Below are positions 48,501 to 57,723 of a DNA stretch of 64,000 nucleotides, piece after piece. The notes beneath the pieces were generated by a model. The model was not told the origin of the DNA. It was given only the letters and a program-made list of their open reading frames with translations, and searched no databases. Source of the DNA: Antedon mediterranea (taxonomy: Eukaryota; Echinodermata; Crinoidea; Comatulida; Antedonidae); the NCBI RefSeq assembly GCF_964355755.1, contig NC_092679.1, forward strand, positions 20,822,932 through 20,886,931, written 5' to 3'. Every line of letters starts with the position of its first letter. Positions within the stretch are counted from its first letter, which is position 1. The position numbers were made by a program, and so were the translations under genes.

Positions 48501-51500
48501 ACTGTCATTTGAACGTGTTGTCCTCATTCGCTTTTTGTTTTCAAGTCGTTTATTTCTTTCAATCGTTGTTTTATTATCTCTTATTGTCTTTATTTTGTTT
48601 GAACAACTTCCTTCGAAATTTTTACTCCGTTTCTGTTTGGGTCCTATAGCATCTTCAAGTATTTCATGACTAATTTCTTTTCTTTTCCGTGTATTGTTAT
48701 GTTTTGTCAAATTATTTTTCATAACACTAGGGTCTACACTTATTTCTGAGGAGCTATCCACATCATCACTATCCACAATTGTTATTGTTTCCGGAACATA
48801 ATTTAAATTGAAATCAACAGACTCCACTACATTAAAATGCACATTTCTGGTGTATAGAATATACATACCGTTGTCAGTTGTAACCTCATTAATTTTTCCA
48901 GGGTTTTTTGCAGAAAACATTTGCCAAGTCAAAAGCTGATCATTGAATGAATAAATATCTGTATTAAGCAAGTTTGCCATTGCACTTATTTCAGTATTAG
49001 AAGCCCATGTTCCATTATCCATTACTCTTTTTTTAATCACATATTCCATAACTGTTCTATATTCCACACTTAATGTACTACTAAACAAGTCGTCAGTTTC
49101 CAATAAATGATTACCAATTGCTTTTCTTAAAATTAAATGATTATTTTCAGTCCCAGAAATAATATATGAAATTGCACGATAAAAACAATTACCATCACCC
49201 GTAATATTCTTAATTTGACAAGGATGTCCAATATGACTTGTTCGATTAATACCACAATTTCTACCGGTATGTTCACAATTAATGCCAACTTTATGACACA
49301 TACTTTTCCTTTGTGCTTCTAAAATTGGGACAAATTTAAAATTCTTGTCAGGTCTCTCTCCATACTGAACATTAACTATTTCAATTTCGTCATCAGTTTG
49401 ACATCCATTACTTGTTGAAACATCATCCTTTTTATTACTATGTTTGTTGTCTTTAATTGTAGAATCAATATTGTTGTTAGGTAATGTTTTGCTACATTTA
49501 AACTGGGAAGATGTACCCGGTGCATTAACATCGCAATTTTCAGAGTTGTTTTGTTCACAATTATCATCTAACGTGACAGAAGAAGAGGAACATAAAAACA
49601 TAGATTCATTTTGAACATTTACACCCGTCAGTTCAAACTCTGTTTCATGTAAATTACAATTCATTGATCTTGCTAACTTTAAACAATAACTGTATACACC
49701 TTGCCAAGATGTACTATAAATTAAAATGCTCTTTCCATGTTCACTAACACAACCAACACGATCTCTTGCATGTGGATCAAATATAAGGAAACCATTTACA
49801 CGTTTAATAATAGCAAATGTACTTCTGTTAAAATTCATGAAACAGGCATCATGTTGATGTAATTCTTGTTCAAGAGCTTGCTTTAATGACAAGGCTCCAT
49901 ATTCAGCCATCGATTCAAGACTCCCATCTATTATCCCAAACACTGATTCTTTGGGAGATATTAAAAATTTGCTATCTAACATATCCAATTTTTTCGGCAG
50001 TTCAGAAATCATCAGAAGATCCTCATCCATAGTGGAATCTTTTTGGATATAATAGTACAACTCATTTCCAAGTGTCAATATTGTGTCAAGATCATTTTTA
50101 TAAAATTCATTTCCATTCCTCTTTGTTGAATAAACAATAGCTACAAGACTATTTGCAACACACTGTTTACCACGTGCATAGCCAAATCTAGAATGCCCTT
50201 GATTAAAACTACCCTGTGCTATAGTTCTATTATTAGTAATACTATTACATGGGTTTACAACACTTTTGTATTGCTTAAATGACGCAACGTTTTTCGTATT
50301 ATCATCAGATATTTTGCATTCATTGGTTGAAACTTTAATATCGACACTGTTATCATCATTCATATTATATTGTTTAAAATTATTTGTAGGTCGTGTATTC
50401 TCCCTAATTGTTTCCTTGGATGTTTTTGTTTGTTCCTCGTCAATTATTAATACTTCATGATCTGTAACATCACAACTACTATCTAATCTTAGTTGATTTA
50501 TTTTGCTATTACTCTTTGGTTCATCACTAGCTACTTTGTAGACGTTGTCTTCATTGCATATTACTTTTGAATTGTCATCATTACCCAAGTGATCTGAAAT
50601 AAAACTTTTACTTATGTCTTCATCCATTTTATGGTTATCATTATCCTCTTGTGATTTCTTTTTATTTGACCTTTTGACAAAACGACCTTTTTTCCGTGGC
50701 TGTTTCGTGTTAAATCCACCACCAGAAAGTTGTTGTATTGTGTTCGTTATTGTTGTCACTTCTGAAGCATCACTCGTAGGGCTATGTACATCAACATCTA
50801 CCTTTTCATTAAGTATTGTTTGTGAATTGTCTGGAATTTTTTCTCTATCCACATTTTCATGCAGTTTCTTGTTTCGTTTTTCATAAAAATCGTTGACAGC
50901 TTTACCAATATATGTTACACCTAGTTCAATAATTATACCATTTATAACACGCCTTTTTCTGTTCTTATTTCCTCTTTTTTTTTTCCCTTGTTTTCTGATA
51001 CTGTTATTTTTCCTGGATTTTACCTTAATCCATTCTCTACCAAGTAAATTTTCACTTTCTGTTTGTTGACATTGTGAGTTGGTATTAGTCTTCGTTATAT
51101 TCCGTTGGTTGGACTTCCAATTCCGTTCATTTTGCGTAAATTCTTCAAAGTTAGCGTTAGATTCATCATGTTCTAGAATCATATACCTATTAAAATGACA
51201 CGCAATACCTATCTCACCCAACATATTATTTGCAAAATTACTATTTCCACACATCGAACAGATCCAAATTACTCTTGAATCACAGAGTTTGCCTTCAAAC
51301 ATTTGTCTTACACATGTCACATGGTAAAATTTACTGCAACAATCACATGACACATAATTTTCATCTGCTATATATTCAATATTACATAAGCCACATTTCT
51401 TAAACTCAGAGGCGACCGCTGTACCAGAAGAAACATTTACGATGTCATCAACTATTTTTTTAATGAATTCACAAATGTCAGTATGTGTATCTTTTTCGTC

Positions 51501-51755
51501 CATGTTGAGAGTGCTTACGTTTTTGACATTTGTAGGTAAACAGCATTGATCGGGTACATCTGTAACCTCGGTTTTATATATAATGCTATTATTAACTTTA
51601 CCAGGTGTGTTGTCGTTGTTGTACTCTTTACTTGTAACGTCTTTATGGTTTGTACATAAACACCACATCATTAACAACAACATTAAAAACAACATAGTAA
51701 CAACAACAGTTATCAATTGTGTATCCATTACTGTATGTATAATAATCAAGACCAC
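42570..51755 (-). CDS. Helentron-type RepHel transposase, 3061 aa, with PHD, two DUB-like proteases and endonuclease
   Basis: One intact, intronless frame. In order: a hydrophobic start (about 10-35); a PHD finger C4HC3 (C121-C169); a basic, NLS-like stretch (about 245-268); a tegument-type cysteine protease fold with GKQC (C532) and FDPH (D660, H662); an OTU protease GDGNC (D854, C857) with H973; lysine/arginine-rich repeats of the KYRNNSTFRQNL type (about 1050-1375); Cys/His zinc clusters (about 1383-1450); a Rep nuclease with the HUH motif PHVH (H1875, H1877) and paired tyrosines Y2067 and Y2071 (TYVIGYMSKS); a PIF1/RecD-like helicase with Walker A GGAGTGKS (K2426), Walker B DE (2509-2510), GDFYQLPPV and AYVALSRV; and a C-terminal AP-like endonuclease (HNIQG, TETW, MGDFNEN, LIDHVYS). 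Known for the family: Rep nicks and strand-transfers, the helicase unwinds, and Helentrons add the endonuclease. The final SDH-type motif reads SYH. The first ATG may not be the true start; M10 or M85 are alternatives. Confidence 0.96.
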   Translation of the reverse strand: MVLIIIHTVMDTQLITVVVTMLFLMLLLMMWCLCTNHKDVTSKEYNNDNTPGKVNNSIIYKTEVTDVPDQCCLPTNVKNVSTLNMDEKDTHTDICEFIKKIVDDIVNVSSGTAVASEFKKCGLCNIEYIADENYVSCDCCSKFYHVTCVRQMFEGKLCDSRVIWICSMCGNSNFANNMLGEIGIACHFNRYMILEHDESNANFEEFTQNERNWKSNQRNITKTNTNSQCQQTESENLLGREWIKVKSRKNNSIRKQGKKKRGNKNRKRRVINGIIIELGVTYIGKAVNDFYEKRNKKLHENVDREKIPDNSQTILNEKVDVDVHSPTSDASEVTTITNTIQQLSGGGFNTKQPRKKGRFVKRSNKKKSQEDNDNHKMDEDISKSFISDHLGNDDNSKVICNEDNVYKVASDEPKSNSKINQLRLDSSCDVTDHEVLIIDEEQTKTSKETIRENTRPTNNFKQYNMNDDNSVDIKVSTNECKISDDNTKNVASFKQYKSVVNPCNSITNNRTIAQGSFNQGHSRFGYARGKQCVANSLVAIVYSTKRNGNEFYKNDLDTILTLGNELYYYIQKDSTMDEDLLMISELPKKLDMLDSKFLISPKESVFGIIDGSLESMAEYGALSLKQALEQELHQHDACFMNFNRSTFAIIKRVNGFLIFDPHARDRVGCVSEHGKSILIYSTSWQGVYSYCLKLARSMNCNLHETEFELTGVNVQNESMFLCSSSSVTLDDNCEQNNSENCDVNAPGTSSQFKCSKTLPNNNIDSTIKDNKHSNKKDDVSTSNGCQTDDEIEIVNVQYGERPDKNFKFVPILEAQRKSMCHKVGINCEHTGRNCGINRTSHIGHPCQIKNITGDGNCFYRAISYIISGTENNHLILRKAIGNHLLETDDLFSSTLSVEYRTVMEYVIKKRVMDNGTWASNTEISAMANLLNTDIYSFNDQLLTWQMFSAKNPGKINEVTTDNGMYILYTRNVHFNVVESVDFNLNYVPETITIVDSDDVDSSSEISVDPSVMKNNLTKHNNTRKRKEISHEILEDAIGPKQKRSKNFEGSCSNKIKTIRDNKTTIERNKRLENKKRMRTTRSNDSTTNVEKHNKAEVQRKKYKNDSVYREEKKRKVKAAQRIKYADDNYKLSKRKENRERQQKAYRCDPNYNLKVRSKMKQNDNIKLDYRTTKKAKSVQYYRLNERFRQNLKEKRKNRYQTDLIFRQNFKQNNKQNMAQKYMNNLQFRQNLIQKLASKYRNNSTFRQNLSQKLAAKYRNNSTFRQNLKRKYRSILKQDLGEKYRIDLKFRQSCKQRFTEKYHSNTTFRQSCKKKFNDKYHSDSKFKTNCNQRFTKKYHGDSLFRKNVVLKNMRHRKIRRAEKRNFEFVLQNFRESTSHGPEYVCCVCFKMLFKNQVVKCTKAKYEYRTCINEKYLHICNNECNNPCQFAKSPRCTLWICFTCHKKLLKGKVPAEANSNNLELQEIPPELKCLNNLEQHLIGLNIPFMKLMNLPKGGQHGIHGPVVCVPSNTIETVKILPRPEADDQLISVKLKRKLSYKGYYKYKFVNTSNVIQALEYLQDHNKWYFDVAIDENWHNYLSKENIESKTTNQQTYVENNEEEEEDRLCGVAFDTSLQPVDRRQNLVDEYFRDIICCAPCENNSPIALLSNENNEAKSFPVLFPTGQPTFHDTRDVKITLGRYLHNRLMHVDNRFAKNTEFIFYAQSIYELQQILSSISIALRKGSSKKDNFSKVTVSDLKNINKIEEILKSDKGYKFLKQIRGTPPYWQATQKDVLAMVRQIGKPTFFLSFSSADLRWKEIMTTLLSQTGDQRNIDDLEWADKCNLLKSNPVTVARMFDKRFHTFLKKVILSETQPIGKVTDYFYRIEFQMRGSPHVHMLVWVENAPVFNEDEDKKVIEFIDKYISCSVPRQFVDSEMNEIVTSVQIHSKRHSKSCKKKGTNCRFNFPRQPSEKTFVMRPTIVDKNNDDDNNDNDNANKQAQELLTSVKNALTNEETYQSAKELFQSLNITQGAYEDANNCITNEEKIVLKRNPQDVWVNQYNPSLLRAWNANMDIQYITSVYACVTYVIGYMSKSEREMGLLLSHAASEVKEGNENARQSLSKLGHVYMNNREVSAQESVYRVCGLRLKECSRKVEFIPVGPNPVRMSLPLSVIKNKVDDNQSAWLPNKLDKYKARPNNSEFNTMCLATFCSYYRMLSTSEMKGNVQRKNVFKLQKKLGFIQKRTRTDNAIIRYPRFPMNTASEKYFMSILQLFLPFRTDKQLKPLKFQTYQEFYELGSVKLYGSKLQKVNVIVDENMERYDKTADAIKHAEGVLAKFGPQEDAWGLLCPESEKERLENPKPNVDVDDEENEFFVPDFGLKKNETSTIECNSSSISRPELNKMIRSLNKQQKQIFYKTRQWCLDKVNGKQPESFYTFITGGAGTGKSHLVNCIYNEATRILGKMLENPDDMSILKLAPTGIAAYNIKGHTIHSALSIPIHISLPYQPLGEEKISALRNQLGQLQIVIIDEISMVNQKLLWYIHGRLRQIKQVRNDSAFGNISIIAVGDFYQLPPVRGTSLYKNTLENSLWVDNFKKVQLDEIMRQKEDKEFAVLLNKLRTKERNDCLSDKDLSVLKSCETGEQCDDAVHIYPCNKQVNEWNKTMLHKTCLDIICIEAEDTVVNSKKQDKHCDKPRKSCQTNLLNYLWIALNARVMLIKNVDVKKGLTNGCMGHVEEIIKPSPNAKPISIKVKFDNKDIGIQAIEMFQESIGKKYSRKQFPLKLAYACTVHKVQGMTMNKALVCLKNTFAPGQAYVALSRVTSISGLTIEHVNSKLIYCDPTIKEYLNKMNSYIQCDKEVNDSGSEFSIMLHNIQGLKQHFADLQCNDLIMNSTTICLTETWLNKDDDFVDLSIEPYKFYHQARYDSYSNKNDYLKNQAHGGVAVYTKNKFSSRLDIGINDIEVISFLITCPISVAVSVIYRPPSYDIKQFCQNLRKLLKKLHKVSTKCIIMGDFNENLFKQPSKVNNLMTESGYQQHVTSSTTESNTLIDHVYSKGLDSMQAHVIPIYYSYHEAIQIKFGL

Positions 51756-51839
51756 AAATTTGTGTCAAATTCTATAACAATTACTAATTTATTTATTCTG
51801 TAAAATGCTATAAAAAATCGTTACGTATGGCTACAAAAG

Positions 51840-52095
51840 ATAGTTCACTTGTTCTAAAAATTAGTTCGCTGTTCTAAAAATTATTTCACTGTTCTAAAAA
51901 TTAGTTCACTTGTTCGGAAAATTAGTTCACTGTTCTAAAAATAAGTTCTCTTGTTCTGAAAATTAGTTCACTTGTTCGGAAAATTAGTTCACTTGTTCGG
52001 AAAATTAGTTCACTTGTTCTGAAAATTAGTTCACTTGTTCGGAAAATTAGTTCACTTGTTCGGAAAATTAGTTCACTTGTTCGGAAAATTTGCTC
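51840..52095. repeat. Minisatellite, ~21-bp unit AAAATTAGTTCACTTGTTCGG
   Basis: About twelve units of AAAATTAGTTCACTTGTTCG or TAAAAATTAGTTCACTGTTC lie 85 bp upstream of the RepHel start. Tandem repeats near the 5' end are common in Helentron-type elements, so it may belong to the element. Confidence 0.9.
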
Positions 52096-52112
52096 ACTCT
52101 TTCTGTAGTTTG

Positions 52113-52345
52113 TTCACTTTTCTATGTTCACTTTTCTATGTTCACTTTTCTATGTTCACTTTTCTATGTTCACTTTTCTATGTTCACTTTTCTATGTTCA
52201 CTTTTCTATGTTCACTTTTCTATGTTCACTTTTCTATGGTCACTTTTCTATGTTCACTTTTCTATGTTCACTTTTCTATGTTCACTTTTCTATGTTCACT
52301 TTTCTATGATCACTTTTCTATGTTCACTTTTTCTTAGTTCACTTT
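52113..52345. repeat. Minisatellite, 14-bp unit TTCTATGTTCACTT
   Basis: About sixteen near-perfect units (some with GGTCAC or GATCAC) follow the 21-bp array directly; the shared core GTTCACTT suggests one arose from the other. Fourteen bases is not a multiple of three, so open frames across it repeat over three periods and are not coding evidence. Confidence 0.95.
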
Positions 52346-55300
52346 TTCTGTATTCACTTGTAATGTATTCTCTTGTATTCACTTGTAATTAATTTGTATG
52401 TATGTTGTTTATGTTGTGTATATTTTCTATATTTTGTTGACTTTAATTGTATTGAATGGTGTTGTGTCTTCCAAAGTTTGGCAGATCGGCTTTTCAAAAC
52501 TGAAAAATAAAATGAAAAAAAATAATCAATTTGGTTTACTTTACATTGTGAAAGTGACAATCCAAGTGATTGTTTGTGGTTGTATCAATTGAAGGGTGTC
52601 CAGTAGGCAAGTGGCAAACCATATGTGTTATGTTAATGAGGGTGTAGACATAAACATACATAAAAGGTTTACTTTGAAGCCAAAAGCTGGCTGACCACCA
52701 ATAGAAATGGTAGTTGTGCAATGGCCTATTTAGAAGTTTATTAGTACAGTAGTAATTGAGCTATAGCTATAGCTGCACTTGGTACAAAGGCATCTCTTTG
52801 ATAAGCACTTTAGCCTTGTTTTATTTATTTCATATAGGTCTATTATTATACATGTAGTTGTACTTCTTTGAAACACACAATTATTTATGTTGTTATTATG
52901 TTGTACTACTTTAGATACTTATGGAAGGTATGCAGTGTATAATAGATACCGTATATGTTACTTTGTATTTATGGTTTGTTTGCTTTAGTAAATTGAATTT
53001 ATGTCCACATTGGCAAGATACAAACATTTGTGCAGTTATGTATAGGTTTAGAATTTTCAGTTTATTTTATTTAGTAACTACTGCAAGCATGGTCCTATAA
53101 TCAAGAGTCACAATGATTTATAGCTTACATGACTAATTGACCTGCAGCCATGTACCTACAGGCGATAATTATAAACTGTAAAAGGTAAACTGTAGAAAGG
53201 AATTGTTACTTAGAAAGGAATTACTTTACGATACACTGGTTTGTTGTTATGTTTAACACACCATATGACCTGATTTTATGTTAACCAGTAAAATACATTC
53301 CTCGTACAAAATGTTACAAGTTGTAGATAAAGGGAAGTTTAAGAATGACTAGATAATTTGGTGAATTCTTACACTTACAGGATTTCAACTGCTGTAAACT
53401 TCTTTTTTAGATGTCATAAATGGAACAAACTGAAAGACAATACATTTTACATCTTGTAAACAACGCATAAAAAACAATCATACTAATGCAACATGGTAAA
53501 CTACAGAAAGGAATTGGTACTTGGAAAAATTCAACCTTTGCGAATTGTCTACTTATAGAAAGTTACGTTAGGCAGAGTTGATTGTATATGGTAAGAACTG
53601 ACCGTATTATCAAAATTCAGCAATTCCACTGCACAAATCAAACACCTGCAAGGGAAAAAGAATTGATTAAGTAAGGTGTATCAGGTCCTACAAATTTAAA
53701 ATAGCCAATACAATGCACCAGTCCTTATTGTAATGTCAATTGAATGAAGCCGTGTTTTAATTATACACTGTACCTAGCTAGGCCCTTATATATTAGATAG
53801 CAGCCCTGTACTGTATACTGTACTATATGGCTAGCTAGGCGTGGTACGACCCTACCACAGATTATGTGAAGGTGTTCTATAAATAGTATGTTTAGCTATT
53901 TATTGTCAATTGTTATCGTGATCTAAGAAGTTTCAAAATTACCGTAATGGCAGAGTGTATTATCTTATTCATTATTTTGATCATTATAGCAACATCATAA
54001 TACTATAATAGTCCTATACATACAAGTACTTTTAGTACATTTGTATTATTCGGGTTTTAATAAATCATGATCTGTTGAGCGCAGGAAAAAAACCTGAAGG
54101 AAACTTTAAAATAACTGAAATATTTTATAGGCTCAAAAGAAAGATTAAAAAGGCCTGTCAGGTACTAGCCTGTTTGACGAGAATTACTTTACGATACATT
54201 GGTCTGTTGCTATCTTAAACATGCCATATGACCTGATGTTATGTTTTAACAGTAACATGCATTCCTCGTACAAAATGTCAGAAATTGTAGATAAAGGGAA
54301 GTTTTAAGAATGATTAATTTGGTGAATTTTTACACTTACAGGATTTTATGAAGAATTACTTAATAACTGCAACAACATTGGAGTCCACCTTCTAGCCAAT
54401 CTACAGTATAACTCATTGAACAAACACTCACATAAACAATGTATCATAAAGGTGCAACCTATGTGGTCACTGTTTATCAGCTACAATCTGCAAACTACAA
54501 ACATACAAGAAAAATATATTTTTAATAAATATTTCACAAACATATTCATCATATTTTTCATAATTTTAAGTATTTACATACAACTATCTAATTACAATGA
54601 TTTAATGGACAAAGAATGTCACCAGGCAAGTATACGTAAAATAACAATTATTTTAAGAAACGTAGTAACTCCCAATTCAACTACTATACGATTCTCGATC
54701 GATGCCTACATCCTCACATTCTCATACCACAGCTATGAACAGGATGATTAGGCCGTACATTTTCATGATTTTATTCCATCTGGACCAAACAATTATTTAA
54801 AACAGTTCCTTTCTAATTCATCTCAATCTTCCGTAATATAAGTGGCTATTAAATATGATACAGCATTTCACTCTCTATCAGTTCATCATCACTGTCAGAA
54901 AGATCCCAGTGACACCAAAGTTAAATCAATAAATTATTTATTTTGTTTACTTACAATATTTAAGAGGTTACTGGCTTTAATAAAACTGTAACAGAAGAGA
55001 CAATCTGACAGGCACAGATGTACAGCACGCCTAATTACTATCCAACAGTAGAACCTAAAAACAAACATAAAGAGAAAGTTCAAGTAAAAACAGTAAACTA
55101 ATTTGTACAAAGAAGCGAAACTACTATTATTACTACTCAAATGCACCTCTATAATTACCGTACCTTTACTTTTTAGAAGTATGGATACAGTACCGTATCA
55201 TTAGCCATAACGTTTATTTTTTCTAACAATCATATTTGTAGGCCTAGTTAGTAGGCCTATGCTCTAAGAAAGTGTATAGGCCTAGGCATATTAGTGCATA

Positions 55301-55490
55301 ATTATTAATATGCTGATAATTACTTTAAGAAAGAATTTCCCACACTACAGTAAGACTAGTTTAGTGTTCAAACATTTCATATAGATAGGCCTACATTACA
55401 ATCCCCTATTTAGTTACCAATTTAATTTCAATTTTGCCAGCTAGCTAGAGCCTGCGCCTAGTATTTATGAATTTTAAAGTTTTAGTAATA
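52346..55490. other. Spacer with a diverged direct repeat
   Basis: No gene is recognised. A ~170-bp block (GAATTACTTTACGATACA..., CATATGACCTGAT..., TACACTTACAGGATTT) at 53215-53390 recurs at about 54180-54350 in the same orientation with roughly 15-20% differences judged by eye. A shorter block (GTAAACTGTAGAAAGGAATT) at 53187 recurs near 53505. Confidence 0.6.
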
Positions 55491-56854
55491 CAGTAAAACC
55501 TTCATTTTACATACAGTACGGGACCGAAAGGCGTACATAAAACATGGGATTTGTAAAATCAAGGTTGACCTTAAATTGACCCCAAATACGTAGAGATCGT
55601 AGCTATAAAGGCTACCGTGACTTTACTGTACAGCATATGCAGGACAGGTGGTCACTAGCCTAGCTAGGTAGCCATTTCCTAGGCCCTAGACTATTCAGGC
55701 CAGGCTAGCAGGCCTAGACTAGCATCAAGATGTGAGGCCTAACTAGAAAAGTACAGTATATAGGCCTACAGCCTGTGCATTTAAATAAAGTGTTATAAAT
55801 AAAATATCAATGTTCTTGTATTTTCTATCAATAAAAACAGTCGCTGCTGTTGAGGGAATGCGTGTGTAGCTTGTCTCACACAGCAGCCATGGCTTTATTT
55901 GTTGTCAGAGCCATATTATATATAAAGAGTTACGACATTGAAAATTAGAAGCCATTTTTGTGTCAAAGAATTCGCACGCTGAGGGCGCGCGCGTCTCTTT
56001 TGTATAGCGTTTTCCTATAGTTCATGCACTATTTTTAGATTTTGTTGTCTATGAAATAACGCTTAGATTCCGTTTTTAATTTAGTAATTAATTTTATTAA
56101 TGGTATTGATTTGTTAAAATATATATATATTTTTTATAATAACAAAAAAATAAATGCTAGGGGCTACATGGAAGTTAGGATACATCAAAGAATGAACCAA
56201 TACAAAAAACACACAAATTCACCTCTCTTTTTATGCAGTATATGGCTTTCTGTGTGTTTTTTACACAAACTGCGCCGCTAACGTTATTACCATTCAGAGA
56301 CTCGTTCATCATTTCATTTGTAATAATTTGCCTTTATTATTTAAATATTGTTCATACCCTTTTCAGTATATTAACAAATATATCCACGACACTTTATTAT
56401 TTTATTTAGTCATCAAAGCATGCATTATGAATTGAAAATATTACATAATTGTTATTAATAGGTGGTAGTTATGGGATGTTTTGTTCCAAAATCAATCAAT
56501 CGAACGTTATAATGTACTAGCGCACGCGCGCGCAATATTCTTTGGCGCAAGTACTTCTGTACGCTGTGCACATCGATATTTCATCGTAAAATGTGCAATT
56601 ACATTTTTTTTAATACAAGAAAAAGTTTAAAGTATTTTGTTGCTCCTATACTTTACATGCATTAATGGAGACAAGTTTGACACATTTTGATCTGCATATC
56701 ACGTGACTGTGTAATCCAATGTCGTAACTCTTTATATAATATATGGCTCTGTTTGTTGTTGTTAAATTGCGCCCTCAATGTACGAAAATGATGACGTCAT
56801 CGGTTATTTTAAGCGTACGTAAAATCCAGGGTACGTAAAACACAGGTTTTACTG
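55491..56854. mobile_element. TA-flanked DNA transposon split by a hAT-type MITE
   Basis: CAGTAAAACCTTCATTTTAC at left and GTAAAACACAGGTTTTACTG at right are inverted ends, each next to TA. Without the nested insert the element is about 510 bp. TA duplication and CAGTAAAACC ends fit a Tc1/mariner or pogo-like non-autonomous element. Confidence 0.75.
55906..56751. mobile_element. hAT-type MITE with 8-bp duplication
   Basis: CAGAGCCATATTATATATAA, then AGAGTTACGACATTG, is mirrored at the right by CAATGTCGTAACTCTTTATA, then ATATGGCTCTG. TTTGTTGT occurs at 55898-55905 and 56752-56759, an 8-bp target-site duplication. CAGAG termini and 8-bp duplication define hAT. No transposase is inside; the GC-rich GCGCGCGCG blocks at both sides of its middle are unexplained. 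Confidence 0.88.
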
Positions 56855-57470
56855 TATTATTATAGGGGCCTAGGCCTATGCTATTTTTTGTACTACAGTA
56901 TTATTATAATGTCGTTGTTTGTCCTTGAACTAGCCTAGTCCTACTAAAATCAACACGTATTCTTGTACAGGCTATTACTGACTTTGTACACTGACTGTGT
57001 AGTAGTAGGCCTATTTGTTCATATTTTAACATACAAATCTGGCCATCCACGATTGTCGTGCTCCTTTTCGGAAGCCATCTGGCGGAAACGTCACGAAGTT
57101 ATTATCATCTCTGAAAACTACAAACAAAATCAAATAATCCACATAATTTCTTACCTATTTCTTATACTGTAGTAATACAATTGTAAACAAACTTGAATTT
57201 GATAATATTACAACAATTTTATATCGAATCGTCAACGAATAATAATAAATAATAGAGAGCGGCGGCTCTGTAAAATCAAAATGGAGTTATCCACGTCAAC
57301 GCGTTTTCGTTTCTCTCTCTCCTCCCTTCCGCGAGATCAAATTTCACCAACACAGTATGGCATGCAATCTCCGCCAAAAATACCAATATTGTAACGAATA
57401 GCGAAAATTAGTTTCCACGTAGACTTTTGCATTTCTACGTGCTTTCTCGTTTTTTTGTGGTTCACGTTTC
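56855..57470. other. Spacer, no gene recognised
   Basis: It contains a TAGGCCTA-rich stretch (56866-56880, 57006-57012) and a mixed-composition block at 57255-57420. An ATG at 57281 opens only a short frame. Nothing further is supported. Confidence 0.4.
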
Positions 57471-57471
57471 T

Positions 57472-57723
57472 CTAAAATGTGTAAACATAACATTTCATAA
57501 CTTTGACAACATGTGGGCATTTACGTGAAGTTGTGCACCTCCTATACAGATTATACTGTGTATACTATATATGATTCAAAATAATAGAAATTCAGCAATA
57601 ACAACATATCATATTCTTCAGTTCATGTCATTATGCCATAATCTTTTTCTGTGTGCAACATTCCAACGTATGACGTGCACGTGGCGTTTGTCGAGCGGAT
57701 AACTAACTCGTCAAAGTGACGAG
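57472..57723 (+). mobile_element. Helitron-type element, internally deleted copy with intact 3' end
   Basis: A short 5'-internal piece (ACATAACATTTCATAACTTTG) joins directly to the 3' region (TATACAGATTATACTGTGTA), GCGGATAACTAA and the CTCGTCA-AAG-TGACGAG hairpin (57707-57723). The TTACATGTCTAG end is absent; the next copy follows at once. Confidence 0.7.

Noticed and set aside
52035-52392. Overlapping 61- to 100-codon open frames with a repeating MFTFLCSLFYVHFS pattern
   Set aside because: They are translations of the 14-bp minisatellite in several frames; there is no composition or homology signal of a gene.
54416-54751. 111-codon plus-strand frame
   Set aside because: Chance frame in AT-rich spacer; no homology recognised and no splice context.
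57281-57400. Short frame starting MELSTSTRFRFSLSS as a possible first exon
   Set aside because: No downstream coding exon is visible and the frame closes quickly; left unannotated.
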